Shown: positions 52,890-62,515 of the stretch, piece after piece | Numbering within the stretch: the first letter of the stretch is position 1 | How the letters are laid out: every line of letters starts with the position of its first letter | Assembly (NCBI GenBank): GCA_964383365.1 | Contig: CAYLHF010000004.1 | Coordinates: forward strand, 1 to 64,000 | Length of the DNA: 64,000 nucleotides | Origin: CAYLHF01 sp964383365 | Lineage (GTDB): Bacteria > Bacteroidota > Rhodothermia > Rhodothermales > UBA10348 | Reading direction: 5' to 3' | The notes under the pieces: model-generated | Seen by the model: the letters and a program-made list of their open reading frames with translations, nothing else | The model's database searches: none | Told to the model about the DNA's origin: nothing | Made by a program: the position numbers and the translations under genes

Positions 52890-53855
52890 TTGAAGGCCTC
52901 ATCGAAAAAAGTCTCCCTGCCAGGAGAAATTTCTTTACGAACGGCTCCCGCTTCGGGACATGACCAAGAAATCCTTGAACTTCCCGTCGTCGATGCCCCG
53001 GCCCGGAAGTCAGATCGGTTGAAGAGACCCGACTGGCTCCGCGTGAAGCTCCCGTATGGCGATCGATATCGAAACCTGACGGAGATAATCGATTCGAACC
53101 AACTACACACGGTCTGCCAGAGTGCCCGTTGTCCCAACATGGGGGAATGCTGGACATCCGGCACGGCTACATTCATGATTCTCGGGAACGTGTGCACCCG
53201 GAGCTGTGGTTTTTGTGCGGTTCTCACCGGACGACCCGAAAACGGGCTGGATTGGGATGAACCAAATCGGGTTGCCAATGCGGCCAGATTGATGGGTGTA
53301 AAACACGCCGTCGTCACCAGTGTCAACAGAGACGAACGGGAAGACGGAGGCGCCCCGATATTTGCCGAAACGATGCGCCGCCTCCGAGAAGAAATTCCCG
53401 GTTGTACAATTGAGGTACTCATACCCGATTTCCGAGGACTGTGGGATGCCCTTCAGATCGTTCTTGATGCCCGCCCGGACATACTTAACCATAACGTCGA
53501 GACCGTTCCACGACTGTATCGCAGAGTGAGGCCGCAGGCCGTATATGAGCGTTCTCTGGAGGTCCTCGTCCGATCGAAGGCCCAGAATCTCCGGACCAAG
53601 AGCGGTATTATGGTCGGTCTCGGTGAGACGCAAGAGGAAGTCTCTGACCTGATGGACGATTTTGCCCGCATCGGACTCGACGTGATGACCATCGGACAAT
53701 ACCTCCAGCCGACGCGATTGCACCTCCCGGTTGAGGAATACGTCCACCCGGACATCTTCGAGAGATATAAAGAGATGGGAGAATCGAAGGGCATTGGCCA
53801 TGTGGAGAGCGGCCCTCTCGTTCGTTCTTCGTATCATGCCGAGCGACATCTCTAG
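52890..53855 (+). CDS. lipA: Lipoyl synthase
   Basis: LipA inserts two sulfur atoms into protein-bound octanoyl groups, completing the lipoyl cofactor of pyruvate and 2-oxoglutarate dehydrogenases. The 321-residue radical-SAM enzyme has both iron-sulfur cluster motifs: the auxiliary CQSARCPNMGECW and the radical-SAM CTRSCGFC, followed by TSVNRDEREDGGA, EVLIPDF and HNVETVPRLY, and RSSYHAE with the Ser cluster ligand. The start is TTG 52890; the first 35 residues are non-conserved. No lipB is adjacent. Confidence 0.97.
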   Translation: MKASSKKVSLPGEISLRTAPASGHDQEILELPVVDAPARKSDRLKRPDWLRVKLPYGDRYRNLTEIIDSNQLHTVCQSARCPNMGECWTSGTATFMILGNVCTRSCGFCAVLTGRPENGLDWDEPNRVANAARLMGVKHAVVTSVNRDEREDGGAPIFAETMRRLREEIPGCTIEVLIPDFRGLWDALQIVLDARPDILNHNVETVPRLYRRVRPQAVYERSLEVLVRSKAQNLRTKSGIMVGLGETQEEVSDLMDDFARIGLDVMTIGQYLQPTRLHLPVEEYVHPDIFERYKEMGESKGIGHVESGPLVRSSYHAERHL

Positions 53856-53884
53856 TCTGCTCGACAAGCTCGCTTTACCCGACG

Positions 53885-54694
53885 ATGAATTCGACTTCTG
53901 ATCCCTCCTGGCGCGAGAGGCTCTCGTCTGAGTGGTCCGCCGTTCGGCGAACCTGTGCGACATTGGACTATCAGACTGCAGTCGTACTCACAGTGGCTGC
54001 GATCGCTGTCATTTTCCAGATGAAATGGGGCAGTCGATCCTTCTTCCGGTCCATCATATCTCCGAATTTGAATATTGGTGCGACCGGCCTCACCGCGTGG
54101 GGATGGTGGTTTATTTCGCAGGGTATCTGGGGATTCCTTGTGCCGGTCATCATCCTGCGCCTCGGATTCCGACGGAAATGGGAAGAAATGGGGCTCGGAT
54201 TAGGTGATTGGAAGTTTGCCTCGGTTGTCGCTGGACTGTATGTCCCGATTGTTCTTATTGGCACATGGGTGCTCTCCGCATCGCCCGATTTTCAGGCTCA
54301 GTATCCGCATCTGGCCGAAGCAAAAACTGACTGGTCAGTCTTCTTTATTTACGAGTCGCTGTTTGTATTCTACTGGATCGGGTGGGAATATCTCTGGCGG
54401 GGATTCGTCCTGTTCGGAACGGCCCACCGGTTTGGAATCTACGCGATTCTTATCCAGGCGCTTCCATTCGCCATTCTACACTATCAGAAACCGTTGCCCG
54501 AGGCAATGCTGTCGATCGTGGGTGGCATCGCTCTCGGAGCACTCGTCTGGAGAACTCGATCGTTCTGGATCGCCGTCCCCATTCACGCTCTTCAGATGTT
54601 CAGCCTCGACCTACTGTCGACAATCAGATTTCGGACGGGGATCTCGGACATCGGACCCGAAGCATTTTGGGAACTGTTGCAGAGGATATTCTGA
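53885..54694 (+). CDS. CPBP-family intramembrane glutamic protease
   Basis: The 269-residue protein has about seven to eight membrane helices. CPBP motifs are visible: WEYLWRGFVLFG (the E..xxR motif, near residue 165-176), LPFAILHYQKP (FxxxH) and VPIHALQMF, with the conserved Glu, Arg and two His forming the active site. The usual double Glu is only E-Y here, a common variant. CPBP proteases include prenyl-protein and bacteriocin-related enzymes; the role here is unknown. It follows lipA by 29 bases and is probably co-transcribed. It converges with the PorV gene. Confidence 0.88.
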   Translation: MNSTSDPSWRERLSSEWSAVRRTCATLDYQTAVVLTVAAIAVIFQMKWGSRSFFRSIISPNLNIGATGLTAWGWWFISQGIWGFLVPVIILRLGFRRKWEEMGLGLGDWKFASVVAGLYVPIVLIGTWVLSASPDFQAQYPHLAEAKTDWSVFFIYESLFVFYWIGWEYLWRGFVLFGTAHRFGIYAILIQALPFAILHYQKPLPEAMLSIVGGIALGALVWRTRSFWIAVPIHALQMFSLDLLSTIRFRTGISDIGPEAFWELLQRIF

Positions 54695-54754
54695 TCGGTT
54701 CTGAAAGAGATCTGGTCCTCCCGGGCGACCTGAGGTCGTACGCTCTCCACCCTT

Positions 54755-55693
54755 TCAGTAGGCATACGTGAGCGTTAGAATATGGGCGGGACCACCAAAC
54801 CCGTCGTCGAACGGGATAACGGCGTAATCAAATGACAGCGGGTCCATCGAGATGCCCAGTCCCGCGGAAAAATCCCGGAGCGTGTCATTCGAAAGATACC
54901 CTATTCGGGCCGCGACCGTCTCGAGTACCTCTGCCTCGACACCCCCATGAAACTGCGTCTGCTTCAGGGCTGTGTTTCTCGAAACTTCAACCTGGATCGA
55001 TGTATTCAGGAATGTGGCTCCATCGAGAGCGGTAAGGATTCGAAACGGATAAATGACGGCGCCGACACGAAGCATTCTCGGAAGACGCGTTCGAACAGCA
55101 TTGAGTTCATCCATCCTCCCCACATTCTGCAGAGCCACACCAAATCGAAACGCATTCTCTGCAGTCGCATACTGCAGCCCAAAGTCGAATGCATACCCGG
55201 TGGCAGAATTCGTAAAGATCCTTTCAGTTAGATATTTAACAGTAATTCCGGCCCTTACCGGACCGATGCCCCTACCGTAGGATGCTCCCGTGCTGATGAA
55301 CTGGGCATCGAACGTACCAGATGGTTCACCCGGTCGATCCCTCGCCTCCAGATCGCCCGATCCAGTCGCGGTAACAAACAAACCAACTCCGCTCGATTTT
55401 CCGGATTTGAAGCTACCGGATATACCATATGTTCGAACGTCGGCGATCCAGATATGATGGGAAGCTCCGAGGTGGTTCTTTTCTCCGTCGGCAAGAGCGG
55501 CCGGATTCCAGTACGTTGAAAACGATCCTCCTCGTGTAGCCACGCCGGCGTCACCAAGAGCCAGTGCCGCAGCGTCCGTTCCGATAGACAGAAACGACAG
55601 ACCGCCATCCTGCGCTGCAGATACTCCCGTCGGGATCAGCACTAATGCTCCAACCAGTATCGCTCGCGTTAACAGTGATTCTCTCATGGTCAC
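54755..55693 (-). CDS. PorV/PorQ-family outer-membrane protein
   Basis: The 312-residue protein has a signal peptide (MTMRESLLTRAILVGALVL, cut near VSAAQD), then the PorV/PorQ opening LSFLSIGTDAAALALGDAGVAT and WNPAALADG, followed by a barrel and closing strand PAHILTLTYAY. It is the last gene of a minus-strand operon (lipoprotein, BNR protein, PorV-like, PorV-like) and starts 12 bases after its paralogue. As T9SS PorV proteins escort cargo, the BNR protein upstream is a likely partner. Confidence 0.87.
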   Translation of the reverse strand: MTMRESLLTRAILVGALVLIPTGVSAAQDGGLSFLSIGTDAAALALGDAGVATRGGSFSTYWNPAALADGEKNHLGASHHIWIADVRTYGISGSFKSGKSSGVGLFVTATGSGDLEARDRPGEPSGTFDAQFISTGASYGRGIGPVRAGITVKYLTERIFTNSATGYAFDFGLQYATAENAFRFGVALQNVGRMDELNAVRTRLPRMLRVGAVIYPFRILTALDGATFLNTSIQVEVSRNTALKQTQFHGGVEAEVLETVAARIGYLSNDTLRDFSAGLGISMDPLSFDYAVIPFDDGFGGPAHILTLTYAY

Positions 55694-55705
55694 GTGTGAT
55701 AGCTC

Positions 55706-56827
55706 CTAGAGGAAGAGTTGCATGGACAGTATATGCATCGTACCGGATGCCCTGGACTCGACTCCGAACGTGTATTCCAATCTCATTCTGAGCATCCCCG
55801 ATTGCTGTTCTACCATGAAGCCAGCAGACGGACGAATACCGCCAAATGCGTCCTTCCCGAGTTGCTCGATACCGGCCCGGCCCACAAACTGAGTAGTAAA
55901 AGCGTATTCGGCACCCACACGCAGCCGGGTTTCCTGAACCGAGAGATCATTTCGGTCGGTAAATACGATGGGTTCGTCGCCGAGGAAATCTACTCGACTC
56001 GTGACTACTTCCACGGTCGTTACCCTCGACTCGATTTCGCCGACCAGTCGAAGACGGTTTTCCTTGAGCGTCTTCATGAGCCCCACCCGAATGCGACGTG
56101 GAAAATTATCGGTTGTCGATTTCCCTCCGCTTCCGTTTACACTCGACGTATCCCAGGTATATCGCGCGAGGAGATCATCGGCCACCAGCCCCAGACTGAC
56201 CGTCTGTGCCAGTCGAATGGTGAGTCCGACATCTATGCCAACCGACGTGGCTGGTTTTAATCCATCAAACAGATCCGATCTAAAGAATTGCAGCCCGATT
56301 CCACCGGTAACAGCGCCTCCGAATCGAATTCCGAAAGCCATGAAACCGGCGAACTCATCTACGCTCAGGTCCCGCGTGTGAAAACCGCTGTTGTCGCGTC
56401 CGTCAATATTGGTAACCGACGAATGGATGAGCCCCAACGCGATCCCTGCTCTTTTCTCAAAGGGAGCCGAGATCTGCAGGAATTGCAATGATCGGTCAAA
56501 GCTCAGTAGAGCCACCGACGCTTCCAGATTCTGTCCCGTTGCGAATGGTGCCAGTGCGGGATTGTAGTAAGGGCTTACACCGCCTGAAATGTCCGCGGCC
56601 AGCGCATTGCCCATGGCTATTCCCCGGGCACCAAATCCCAGACGGGAAAATGCACCGGCACGTTGCGAGAAAGCCACTTCCGGAGCGAGCGACAGCAGGC
56701 ATAGCAGTGACGCGAATATCACCCCTTGGACGCCTGTACGCCCGTGTCTGGAAACTGCGTCGCGGCGAATCGTCGATTCACAACGAGGATTTTTCGAATA
56801 CATGGTGTCTGGTCGTGTGCAACTCAT
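55706..56827 (-). CDS. PorV/PorQ-family outer-membrane protein
   Basis: From ATG 56827 the product is 373 residues; ATG 56803 is an alternative. ATG 56827 overlaps the preceding stop (ATGA), suggesting coupling. After a long basic N-region comes a signal core (GVIFASLLCLLSLAP, cut near AFSQ), then RLGFGARGIAMGNALAADI and SPYYNPALAPFA, the family hallmark, and barrel strands to GTMHILSMQLFL. The mature part clearly resembles its neighbour, so the pair probably arose by duplication. Function: outer-membrane cargo shuttle or anchoring partner of the BNR protein, by family and context. Confidence 0.83.
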   Translation of the reverse strand: MSCTRPDTMYSKNPRCESTIRRDAVSRHGRTGVQGVIFASLLCLLSLAPEVAFSQRAGAFSRLGFGARGIAMGNALAADISGGVSPYYNPALAPFATGQNLEASVALLSFDRSLQFLQISAPFEKRAGIALGLIHSSVTNIDGRDNSGFHTRDLSVDEFAGFMAFGIRFGGAVTGGIGLQFFRSDLFDGLKPATSVGIDVGLTIRLAQTVSLGLVADDLLARYTWDTSSVNGSGGKSTTDNFPRRIRVGLMKTLKENRLRLVGEIESRVTTVEVVTSRVDFLGDEPIVFTDRNDLSVQETRLRVGAEYAFTTQFVGRAGIEQLGKDAFGGIRPSAGFMVEQQSGMLRMRLEYTFGVESRASGTMHILSMQLFL

Positions 56828-58431
56828 TCGAGCACCAATATTTTGCCTCGAAATGTCGAGCTTCCAGCCGTGACGTCGTAGAAATATGGACCATTTGCCA
56901 CTCGGACGCCACCATAATCCATCCCGTCCCACATCAATTCTGCGGTTCCGGAAGACTGGTCGGCATTAAACTCACGGACCAGGTTCATTCCGAAATCGAA
57001 TATTCGGACGCTCACCGAGGACGAATTCTTGAGCTCAAAACGGATGCGGACAAACCCGTCGGCTGCTGGAGAAAAAGGATTGGGATAGGCAAAAACATCA
57101 ACGTCAGGTACGTCCGAACTGGGAGTCTCTGGATGGAGGGGTATTTCGACCCGAAAGATCGTCCACGTTGCTCCTCCGTCCGATGACCTCAACAGGCCAT
57201 CTTGCGTACCGACCCACAGACCGTCCCGGGTTACTTCAACCGATAGAACGCTGGCTCCAGGTCTTACGATTCGCTCCGGTGCTGCCCTGTCTCTAAAGCT
57301 GTTTATCGATTTCCAGACCCGACCACCATCTACGCTGATGAAAAGACCATCTTCACCGGCCGCATATACCGTCTGTCCGTCAAACGCGAAATCAAATATA
57401 CGATTACCCTGGAGCGCCTGATGAAACGTCTGTCCCCCATCGTCGGTGTACGTCACACCAAATCGGCCACCGGATACATCCGTCGAATTCCACGTAGCCA
57501 TCCAGATGACATGCCGGTCGGGAAGCATTTGTTCTTCGATAGAGATAACCCAACTTCCGGTTAATGAGCCGGAGGTCCCGTCGGCCTTGAACTTCTTCCA
57601 CGTCAGTCCACCGTCAAGTGACCGGTTCAGTCCCCCGGCCGTTCCGGCCCAGACCGTACCGAGACGATCCACGAGCACAGCAAAACCCATATGATTGAGC
57701 GATCCGGTACCGCCACGTTGAGGCTCCAACGTGAAACTGTACGCCGAATCCGGACTGATGAAGTCCAGGTTGTCTGGTGGTAGGACGACTCGGGTCCACG
57801 TCTTGCCCAGATCACTCGAGCGCCGAATTCCGCTCGCCCAGCCGGCGACCCAGAGTTCTCCGGTCACCGAATCGTAGTCGATGTCGAATGGAGGGCTCTG
57901 TTGTGGAACGATGACGGCGAGTGCACCCAGGGTATTAATCCCATATTGGATGGTCTCGTCACCAGGCAAATCGAGTTGGGGAAAACGATACGAAAACGTG
58001 TCTCCACCGTCCGGTGATATCAGGAATCCTGCTGCTGTTTGCACATTATCACCGGCAGCGTTGTCATTCCGACCGAGTCCGACCGCTATCACTCCGGCGC
58101 CCTCGTCGATAGAGAATACGCGGTTCACCGTACCCGCGAGCGAGTCCGAATTCACGATCTGCCACGTCGTGCCTTCGTCCGTCGTGAGATTCAGAGACGG
58201 TCCCACCCAGAGCGAATCTCCAACCGCCTGCAAGTTGGCAACCGAATTTCTCGCAATACCGAATTTACTCTCGATGAGTGCCTGCAGATCGGAGGCATCG
58301 AGTCGAGACCCTACAGTACGCGACGCCGACTGCCCCGCATCCGAACGGACACCCTGTGCCAGAACAGGAAAGGAAACGATCTGGCTTCCCGCGAGCACCA
58401 ACACGGCCACACTTCGAAAGAGAGAAGTCAT
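56824..58431 (-). CDS. Secreted BNR/beta-propeller protein with T9SS C-terminal domain
   Basis: From ATG 58431 the 535-residue protein starts MTSLFRSVAVLVLAGSQIVS with signal cleavage near LAQG; a GTG start at 58464, four bases after the upstream stop, is an alternative. The body has repeated BNR/sialidase-type strands with the S.DGG.TW Asp-box form: SPDGGDTF, SLDGGLTW, SVDGGRVW, SSDGGATW, forming a beta-propeller like photosystem II stability factors and sialidase relatives. No sialidase catalytic triad was recognised. The last 85 residues start VDVFAYPNPFSPAADG and end GSSTFRGKILVLE, a T9SS type A tail. It is a likely surface or secreted binding protein. Confidence 0.9.
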   Translation of the reverse strand: MTSLFRSVAVLVLAGSQIVSFPVLAQGVRSDAGQSASRTVGSRLDASDLQALIESKFGIARNSVANLQAVGDSLWVGPSLNLTTDEGTTWQIVNSDSLAGTVNRVFSIDEGAGVIAVGLGRNDNAAGDNVQTAAGFLISPDGGDTFSYRFPQLDLPGDETIQYGINTLGALAVIVPQQSPPFDIDYDSVTGELWVAGWASGIRRSSDLGKTWTRVVLPPDNLDFISPDSAYSFTLEPQRGGTGSLNHMGFAVLVDRLGTVWAGTAGGLNRSLDGGLTWKKFKADGTSGSLTGSWVISIEEQMLPDRHVIWMATWNSTDVSGGRFGVTYTDDGGQTFHQALQGNRIFDFAFDGQTVYAAGEDGLFISVDGGRVWKSINSFRDRAAPERIVRPGASVLSVEVTRDGLWVGTQDGLLRSSDGGATWTIFRVEIPLHPETPSSDVPDVDVFAYPNPFSPAADGFVRIRFELKNSSSVSVRIFDFGMNLVREFNADQSSGTAELMWDGMDYGGVRVANGPYFYDVTAGSSTFRGKILVLE

Positions 58432-58467
58432 ATGCCGAGCGATCTGTTTCTGTACTCTGGTCACGTT

Positions 58468-59289
58468 TCAGTCCACCGTTATGGTTCGAGTTTCAGAAGA
58501 ACTTTGAAGACCCGAGCGATCAATCGCCGTGAAGACAAACGTATTCACACCGGCACCATTCGTGGCATCGAGTTGGATCGTCAGTGTAAATTTCCCGTCT
58601 CCCGACACCGAATCTCCGCTGGCACCGAATCCGGAATTACAGACTCCGCTCGAACCGTCGTCGCATAACTGTAGGGTTACAGCGCCATTCACGCTCACCT
58701 CTACTCGCAGCACATTGTCAAGACCATCTGGATCACTGACGGTAGCCACGATGGGTACCTGAATACCAGGTTCTCCAGGTGCCGGACGGGTAATCCGGTC
58801 AGGAATATCTATTTCCTCGATCACGGGCGGACCTCCGGTCGCATCGAATTCCAGCTGTCCTATCACCTGATTGCTTAATCTTCCGGCTGTATCCGAGGCG
58901 GTGACCTTGATCGCATACAGTCCGACATCAGAAACCGGAATTGCGAGGGTAATTGTTGCCTGGAGTGCACCGTTTCCCGGAGCCTCGATGGTCGTCTGGG
59001 ATAGTGCAACATCGGTCACGATCGGTGACAGCACGACGATGAATACACGGTCGAGATCACCGTCAGCGTCATTCGCGTCGACGGAAACAGTCACATCGAA
59101 ACGGGCTATTCCGTCCACAACTACTCCGTCGGGAAGTGTGTCTACAAGAATATTATCCGGTGTAAAAGACAGATTGGAGACCACCGGAGCTTTTCCGGCG
59201 AGATCCGCAGGCCCCGGAGTCGTGTCACACCCGGCAATGAAAACGAGCAGAAGCCCGGCAAAGAGCCGTGACCCGGTACGATCGATCAT
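58468..59289 (-). CDS. Lipoprotein with Ig-like domains
   Basis: The 273-residue protein has a lipoprotein signal (LFAGLLLVFIAGC, lipobox at Cys21). Two Ig/cadherin-like units follow (VSNLSFTPDNI, then VSVDANDADGDLDRVF and VTASDTAGRLSN; IDIPDRITRP then VATVSDPDGLDNVLRV and VFTAIDRSGLQS). It is probably an outer-membrane-anchored lipoprotein. It heads the four-gene operon with the BNR cargo and two PorV-like proteins, which suggests it helps anchor or recognise the secreted product. A 142-base spacer precedes it. Confidence 0.85.
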   Translation of the reverse strand: MIDRTGSRLFAGLLLVFIAGCDTTPGPADLAGKAPVVSNLSFTPDNILVDTLPDGVVVDGIARFDVTVSVDANDADGDLDRVFIVVLSPIVTDVALSQTTIEAPGNGALQATITLAIPVSDVGLYAIKVTASDTAGRLSNQVIGQLEFDATGGPPVIEEIDIPDRITRPAPGEPGIQVPIVATVSDPDGLDNVLRVEVSVNGAVTLQLCDDGSSGVCNSGFGASGDSVSGDGKFTLTIQLDATNGAGVNTFVFTAIDRSGLQSSSETRTITVD

Positions 59290-59431
59290 CTTGAAAATCT
59301 GAATTGGAAAAACCGCTCTGTCGAAGAAATGTAGTGTAGAATCAGTAACGAACGACGGTCATAAATCAGGGGTTTTCCGAAAAGATATATGGCTACACCG
59401 GTAGAATCAGATTAACGCTACCGGCGGGCGG

Positions 59432-60676
59432 TCAGGTAAAATAGAGCGGTTTGAAACTGAAACAAAGGACAAAAATGATGATCCCCAAAATTGCCAGAAT
59501 TCGTCTGTTCCTGCTGAGTGGTTCGACAATCAGGACCGGTGGATGATCGACCCTGATGAGGAGTACGATCAGCAGACACCAGAATAACCATCCGGAGTAC
59601 CCGAAGTGATCTACCACGGTCGGAACCCCGCTGCCCAGTGCAGACAGGGATATTACACCGAAAAGCCCGCCGATGACCAAGCGGATGTCGTTTCCGAATA
59701 TTCGGTGCGAGAAAAAGAGAAGGATGCCTGCCAGAATAATCCAGACACCGATATCCGGGGCCGGAAGCCACAAGCCGAGAAGAATCGGAGCTTCCGAGAC
59801 AAACCCGATACTCCCGGAGACCAGAAGGACGAGAACAAAGGTCCGGGCGACCCGGCTGTGCCATTTAGGGCCGATGAGAGCGTACAACATGTGGCCCCCA
59901 TCGAGTTGACCTACCGGTAGCAGATTCAATGCCGTGAAGAAGAGTCCAAGCCAACCGGCAAAAAGAACCGGATAATGATAGACCTCCCACATGGGCGGCA
60001 CATTCTGGAAAAAATGGGACAGAATCCAGTAGAGAGGCGTGGTCCCGACGACCAGGTTCATCTCCTGTCCGCTCGATGGTGGAGCAATAAGATCCGGGGG
60101 AAAAACTCCGTGGAGTTGGATGTACTGTTTCAGGAGTTCATGCCCGGACAACCCGAAAATGTACTCTGGTGAGGGAAGGGTAAAAAGCCCTGCCAGAAGT
60201 ACTACGAGAGCCACGATAAATCCGGCTATCGGTCCGGCTGCCCCGATATCGAACAATTTCGTCATCGATGGTACGGATTCACGAATTCTGATCACGGCAC
60301 CAAATGTCCCGATGCCGTTAAATGGAAACGGGATATAAAAAGGCAGCGACGTCCGCACGCGATGAAATCTGGCTGCGAAATAATGACCAAACTCGTGAAC
60401 GGTCAGAAACAACAACAAGGATCCACCGAAACGTAGACCATCCAGTAAAAAATCGATACTGATCCGGGCGCCCATAGCGGAAATCCAGGAACCGGACTGG
60501 GCATAAAAGTCATACCGGCCGACCAACTGACCTCCGGCAAACACGGTCGACGCCAGCGTAATCACGAACAAGAGGGCGTGAAGCCAGTAGCGATCTCCCG
60601 CCTGGGTAGTGTCCGCCCGGGACGCCCCCATTTGAGACGAATCGACTAATCGAGAGTGTTCTTCCGTGGGTTCCAA
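59432..60676 (-). CDS. Site-2-protease-type membrane metalloprotease (M50)
   Basis: The 414-residue protein has about eight to ten membrane helices. The zinc motif HExxH is seen as TVHEFGHYFAARFH (about residue 95), with a second ligand region NLLPVGQLDGGHMLYALIG (N..P...LDGG), the family pair. GTFGAVIRIRESVP is also typical of this group. Site-2 proteases cut membrane-spanning regulators, such as anti-sigma factors, or remnant signal segments; no PDZ domain is recognisable here, so it is closer to EGY1/YwhC-like forms. The natural substrate is unknown. Confidence 0.9.
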   Translation of the reverse strand: MEPTEEHSRLVDSSQMGASRADTTQAGDRYWLHALLFVITLASTVFAGGQLVGRYDFYAQSGSWISAMGARISIDFLLDGLRFGGSLLLFLTVHEFGHYFAARFHRVRTSLPFYIPFPFNGIGTFGAVIRIRESVPSMTKLFDIGAAGPIAGFIVALVVLLAGLFTLPSPEYIFGLSGHELLKQYIQLHGVFPPDLIAPPSSGQEMNLVVGTTPLYWILSHFFQNVPPMWEVYHYPVLFAGWLGLFFTALNLLPVGQLDGGHMLYALIGPKWHSRVARTFVLVLLVSGSIGFVSEAPILLGLWLPAPDIGVWIILAGILLFFSHRIFGNDIRLVIGGLFGVISLSALGSGVPTVVDHFGYSGWLFWCLLIVLLIRVDHPPVLIVEPLSRNRRILAILGIIIFVLCFSFKPLYFT

Positions 60677-60752
60677 TTCGGTGAATTCGTACGTGCTGAT
60701 GTATGCCCCGGCCCGCTGAACGCACGTCAGGCGGAATTGTTGACGGATTCCA

Positions 60753-61946
60753 TCAGGATGACAGACTCGATAGTGCTGCGATGATCCTTTTCATCGCTTC
60801 CTCAAGATTACTCATTGAAGCCGCATACGAGAGCCGGATCCCACCCGGCCCTCCGAAGGCCTGACCGGGAACGAGTCCCACATTGAAGTGCTCCAGGATG
60901 TAGATGCACAATTCTTCCGATGACTGAATTCGAGACCCGTCGGGAGTGCTTCTTCCAAAATACCCGGATATGTCAGGAAACACATAAAATGCCCCCTCTG
61001 GACGGGCGCAGGTCACATCGGGAATCCCGGCCAGCGACGACAGGACGAAATCGCGCCTCCGTCGAAACGCCGTGCGCATTTCGTCGAGAGGGCCTCGATC
61101 CATCTGCAACGCGGCAATGCCGGCCTTCTGCGAAATACTGCTGGGAGCCGACGTGGATTGGCTCTGCAACTTGGCGGCTGCCTGAACGATGGGTGCTGGT
61201 GCGGCGAGGTATCCGAGCCGCCATCCCGTCATTGCATACGATTTCGAGAATCCGTTTATCGTCACCGTCCGCTCTCTCAGTCCGTCCAATGTCGCCACTG
61301 AGACGTGTTCTGCATCGTAAACGATATATTCGTAAATCTCGTCCGACACGACATAAATATCAGGATGTTTTCGGAGCACATCGGCAAGCGCTTCAAATTC
61401 GTCTCGAGAGTACACGGTGCCTGTCGGATTCGACGGGCTACAGAGCATCAGAACCCGGGTTCGTGGGGTGATGGCAGCTTCGAGTTGCGCCGGGGTGATC
61501 CGATAACCCGACGCCACATCCGTCGGAATAAATACAGGATTCGCCCCTGCGAACCGCACCATTTCCGGATAACTGACCCAGTACGGAGCGGGTATGAGGA
61601 CTTCATCGCCTGCGTCACATAGTACGGAGATGCTCTGCGCGACTGACTGTTTGGCACCGTTCGAACAAAGAATTTCATCGGGTGTGTAGGACAAAGAACT
61701 GTCTTGTCTCAACTTGGCAGCAATTCCCTCTCGAAGTTCCAGCATTCCGGCGTTGACCGTATACCGGGTGAACCCTTCCTGAATGGCCGCAATCGCGGCA
61801 TCCCCGATGACTTTCGGAGTATCGAAATCGGGCTCGCCTGCACTGAGACCTATGACAGGAAATCCATCCCTGCGCCTTTTTTTGGTTCTGGCCGTCATCG
61901 CGAGGGTCGCGGACGGCTTCATACTCTCAACTCGAGAATTGAACAA
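60753..61946 (-). CDS. aspC: Class-I aminotransferase, aspartate aminotransferase type
   Basis: The 397-residue PLP enzyme belongs to the Thermus/Bacillus-type aspartate aminotransferase group (Igamma). It shows SRVESMKPSATLAM, GLSAGEPDFDTP, the PYWVSYPEM segment, LCSPSNPTGTVYS, VVSDEIYEYIVY and the PLP lysine in NGFSKSYAMTGWRLGY. The start TTG 61946 is chosen because similarity to family N-termini begins at FNSRVES; ATG 61922 is possible. The enzyme makes aspartate from oxaloacetate and glutamate; a role in the lysine pathway branch is possible but not shown. It precedes the M50 gene by 76 bases. Confidence 0.93.
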   Translation of the reverse strand: MFNSRVESMKPSATLAMTARTKKRRRDGFPVIGLSAGEPDFDTPKVIGDAAIAAIQEGFTRYTVNAGMLELREGIAAKLRQDSSLSYTPDEILCSNGAKQSVAQSISVLCDAGDEVLIPAPYWVSYPEMVRFAGANPVFIPTDVASGYRITPAQLEAAITPRTRVLMLCSPSNPTGTVYSRDEFEALADVLRKHPDIYVVSDEIYEYIVYDAEHVSVATLDGLRERTVTINGFSKSYAMTGWRLGYLAAPAPIVQAAAKLQSQSTSAPSSISQKAGIAALQMDRGPLDEMRTAFRRRRDFVLSSLAGIPDVTCARPEGAFYVFPDISGYFGRSTPDGSRIQSSEELCIYILEHFNVGLVPGQAFGGPGGIRLSYAASMSNLEEAMKRIIAALSSLSS

Positions 61947-62023
61947 GGGATCGACCTGAAGATTGGAACGGGTGCTTCGGATATTCGGCGCGACGGCAAT
62001 TCGGCACGAAAGATACGCCGAGT

Positions 62024-62515
62024 TTACGAACGATGGGTCATCGCTTCTCGCACTACTTTTGGTACAAAAGACGAAATGTCGCCACCCCAGTGGTGAATTT
62101 CTCGGACGATGGAAGCACTGATCAACGAGTGTTCTTCAGAAGTCATCAAAAAAACAGTTTCGACGTCTCTGGCAAGCTTCCTGTTGGCGAATGCCATCCT
62201 GAACTCAAAGTCGAAATCAGATACCTGGCGTAGCCCTCGGACCAGCGCATACGCGCCACGATCCGCAGCATGATCTACCAGCAAACCCTCGAAGGAAGCA
62301 ACGGAGATATTTGGTAGATGATCGACACACTGTCTGATCAACTCACAGCGTTCGTTTACCGAAAAAAAACATGATTTTTCCGAATTTACGGCCACCGTAA
62401 CCTCGAGATGGTCAAAGATCCTGCTGGCCCGTTCAACGATATCGAGGTGACCCAGGGTAAAGGGATCGAATGACCCGGGATAGAGAGCGAGCCGCTCTTC
62501 AGTTCGTTCCATCAT
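62024..62515 (-). CDS. coaD: Phosphopantetheine adenylyltransferase
   Basis: CoaD adenylates 4'-phosphopantetheine to dephospho-CoA. The protein of 163 residues begins MMERTEERLALYPGSFDPFTLGHLDIVERASRIF (motifs: YPGSFDPFTLGHLDI with the HxGH nucleotide site), continues with VAVNSEKSCFF, DHAADRGAYALVRGLRQVSDFDFEF (substrate loop) and SLISASIVREI. The start ATG 62515 (or 62512) lies within the end of rsmD, with a 14-17 base overlap; the ORF opens further but without family sequence. rsmD-coaD is a frequent bacterial pair. panC at 25143 belongs to the same pathway. Confidence 0.96.
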   Translation of the reverse strand: MMERTEERLALYPGSFDPFTLGHLDIVERASRIFDHLEVTVAVNSEKSCFFSVNERCELIRQCVDHLPNISVASFEGLLVDHAADRGAYALVRGLRQVSDFDFEFRMAFANRKLARDVETVFLMTSEEHSLISASIVREIHHWGGDISSFVPKVVREAMTHRS

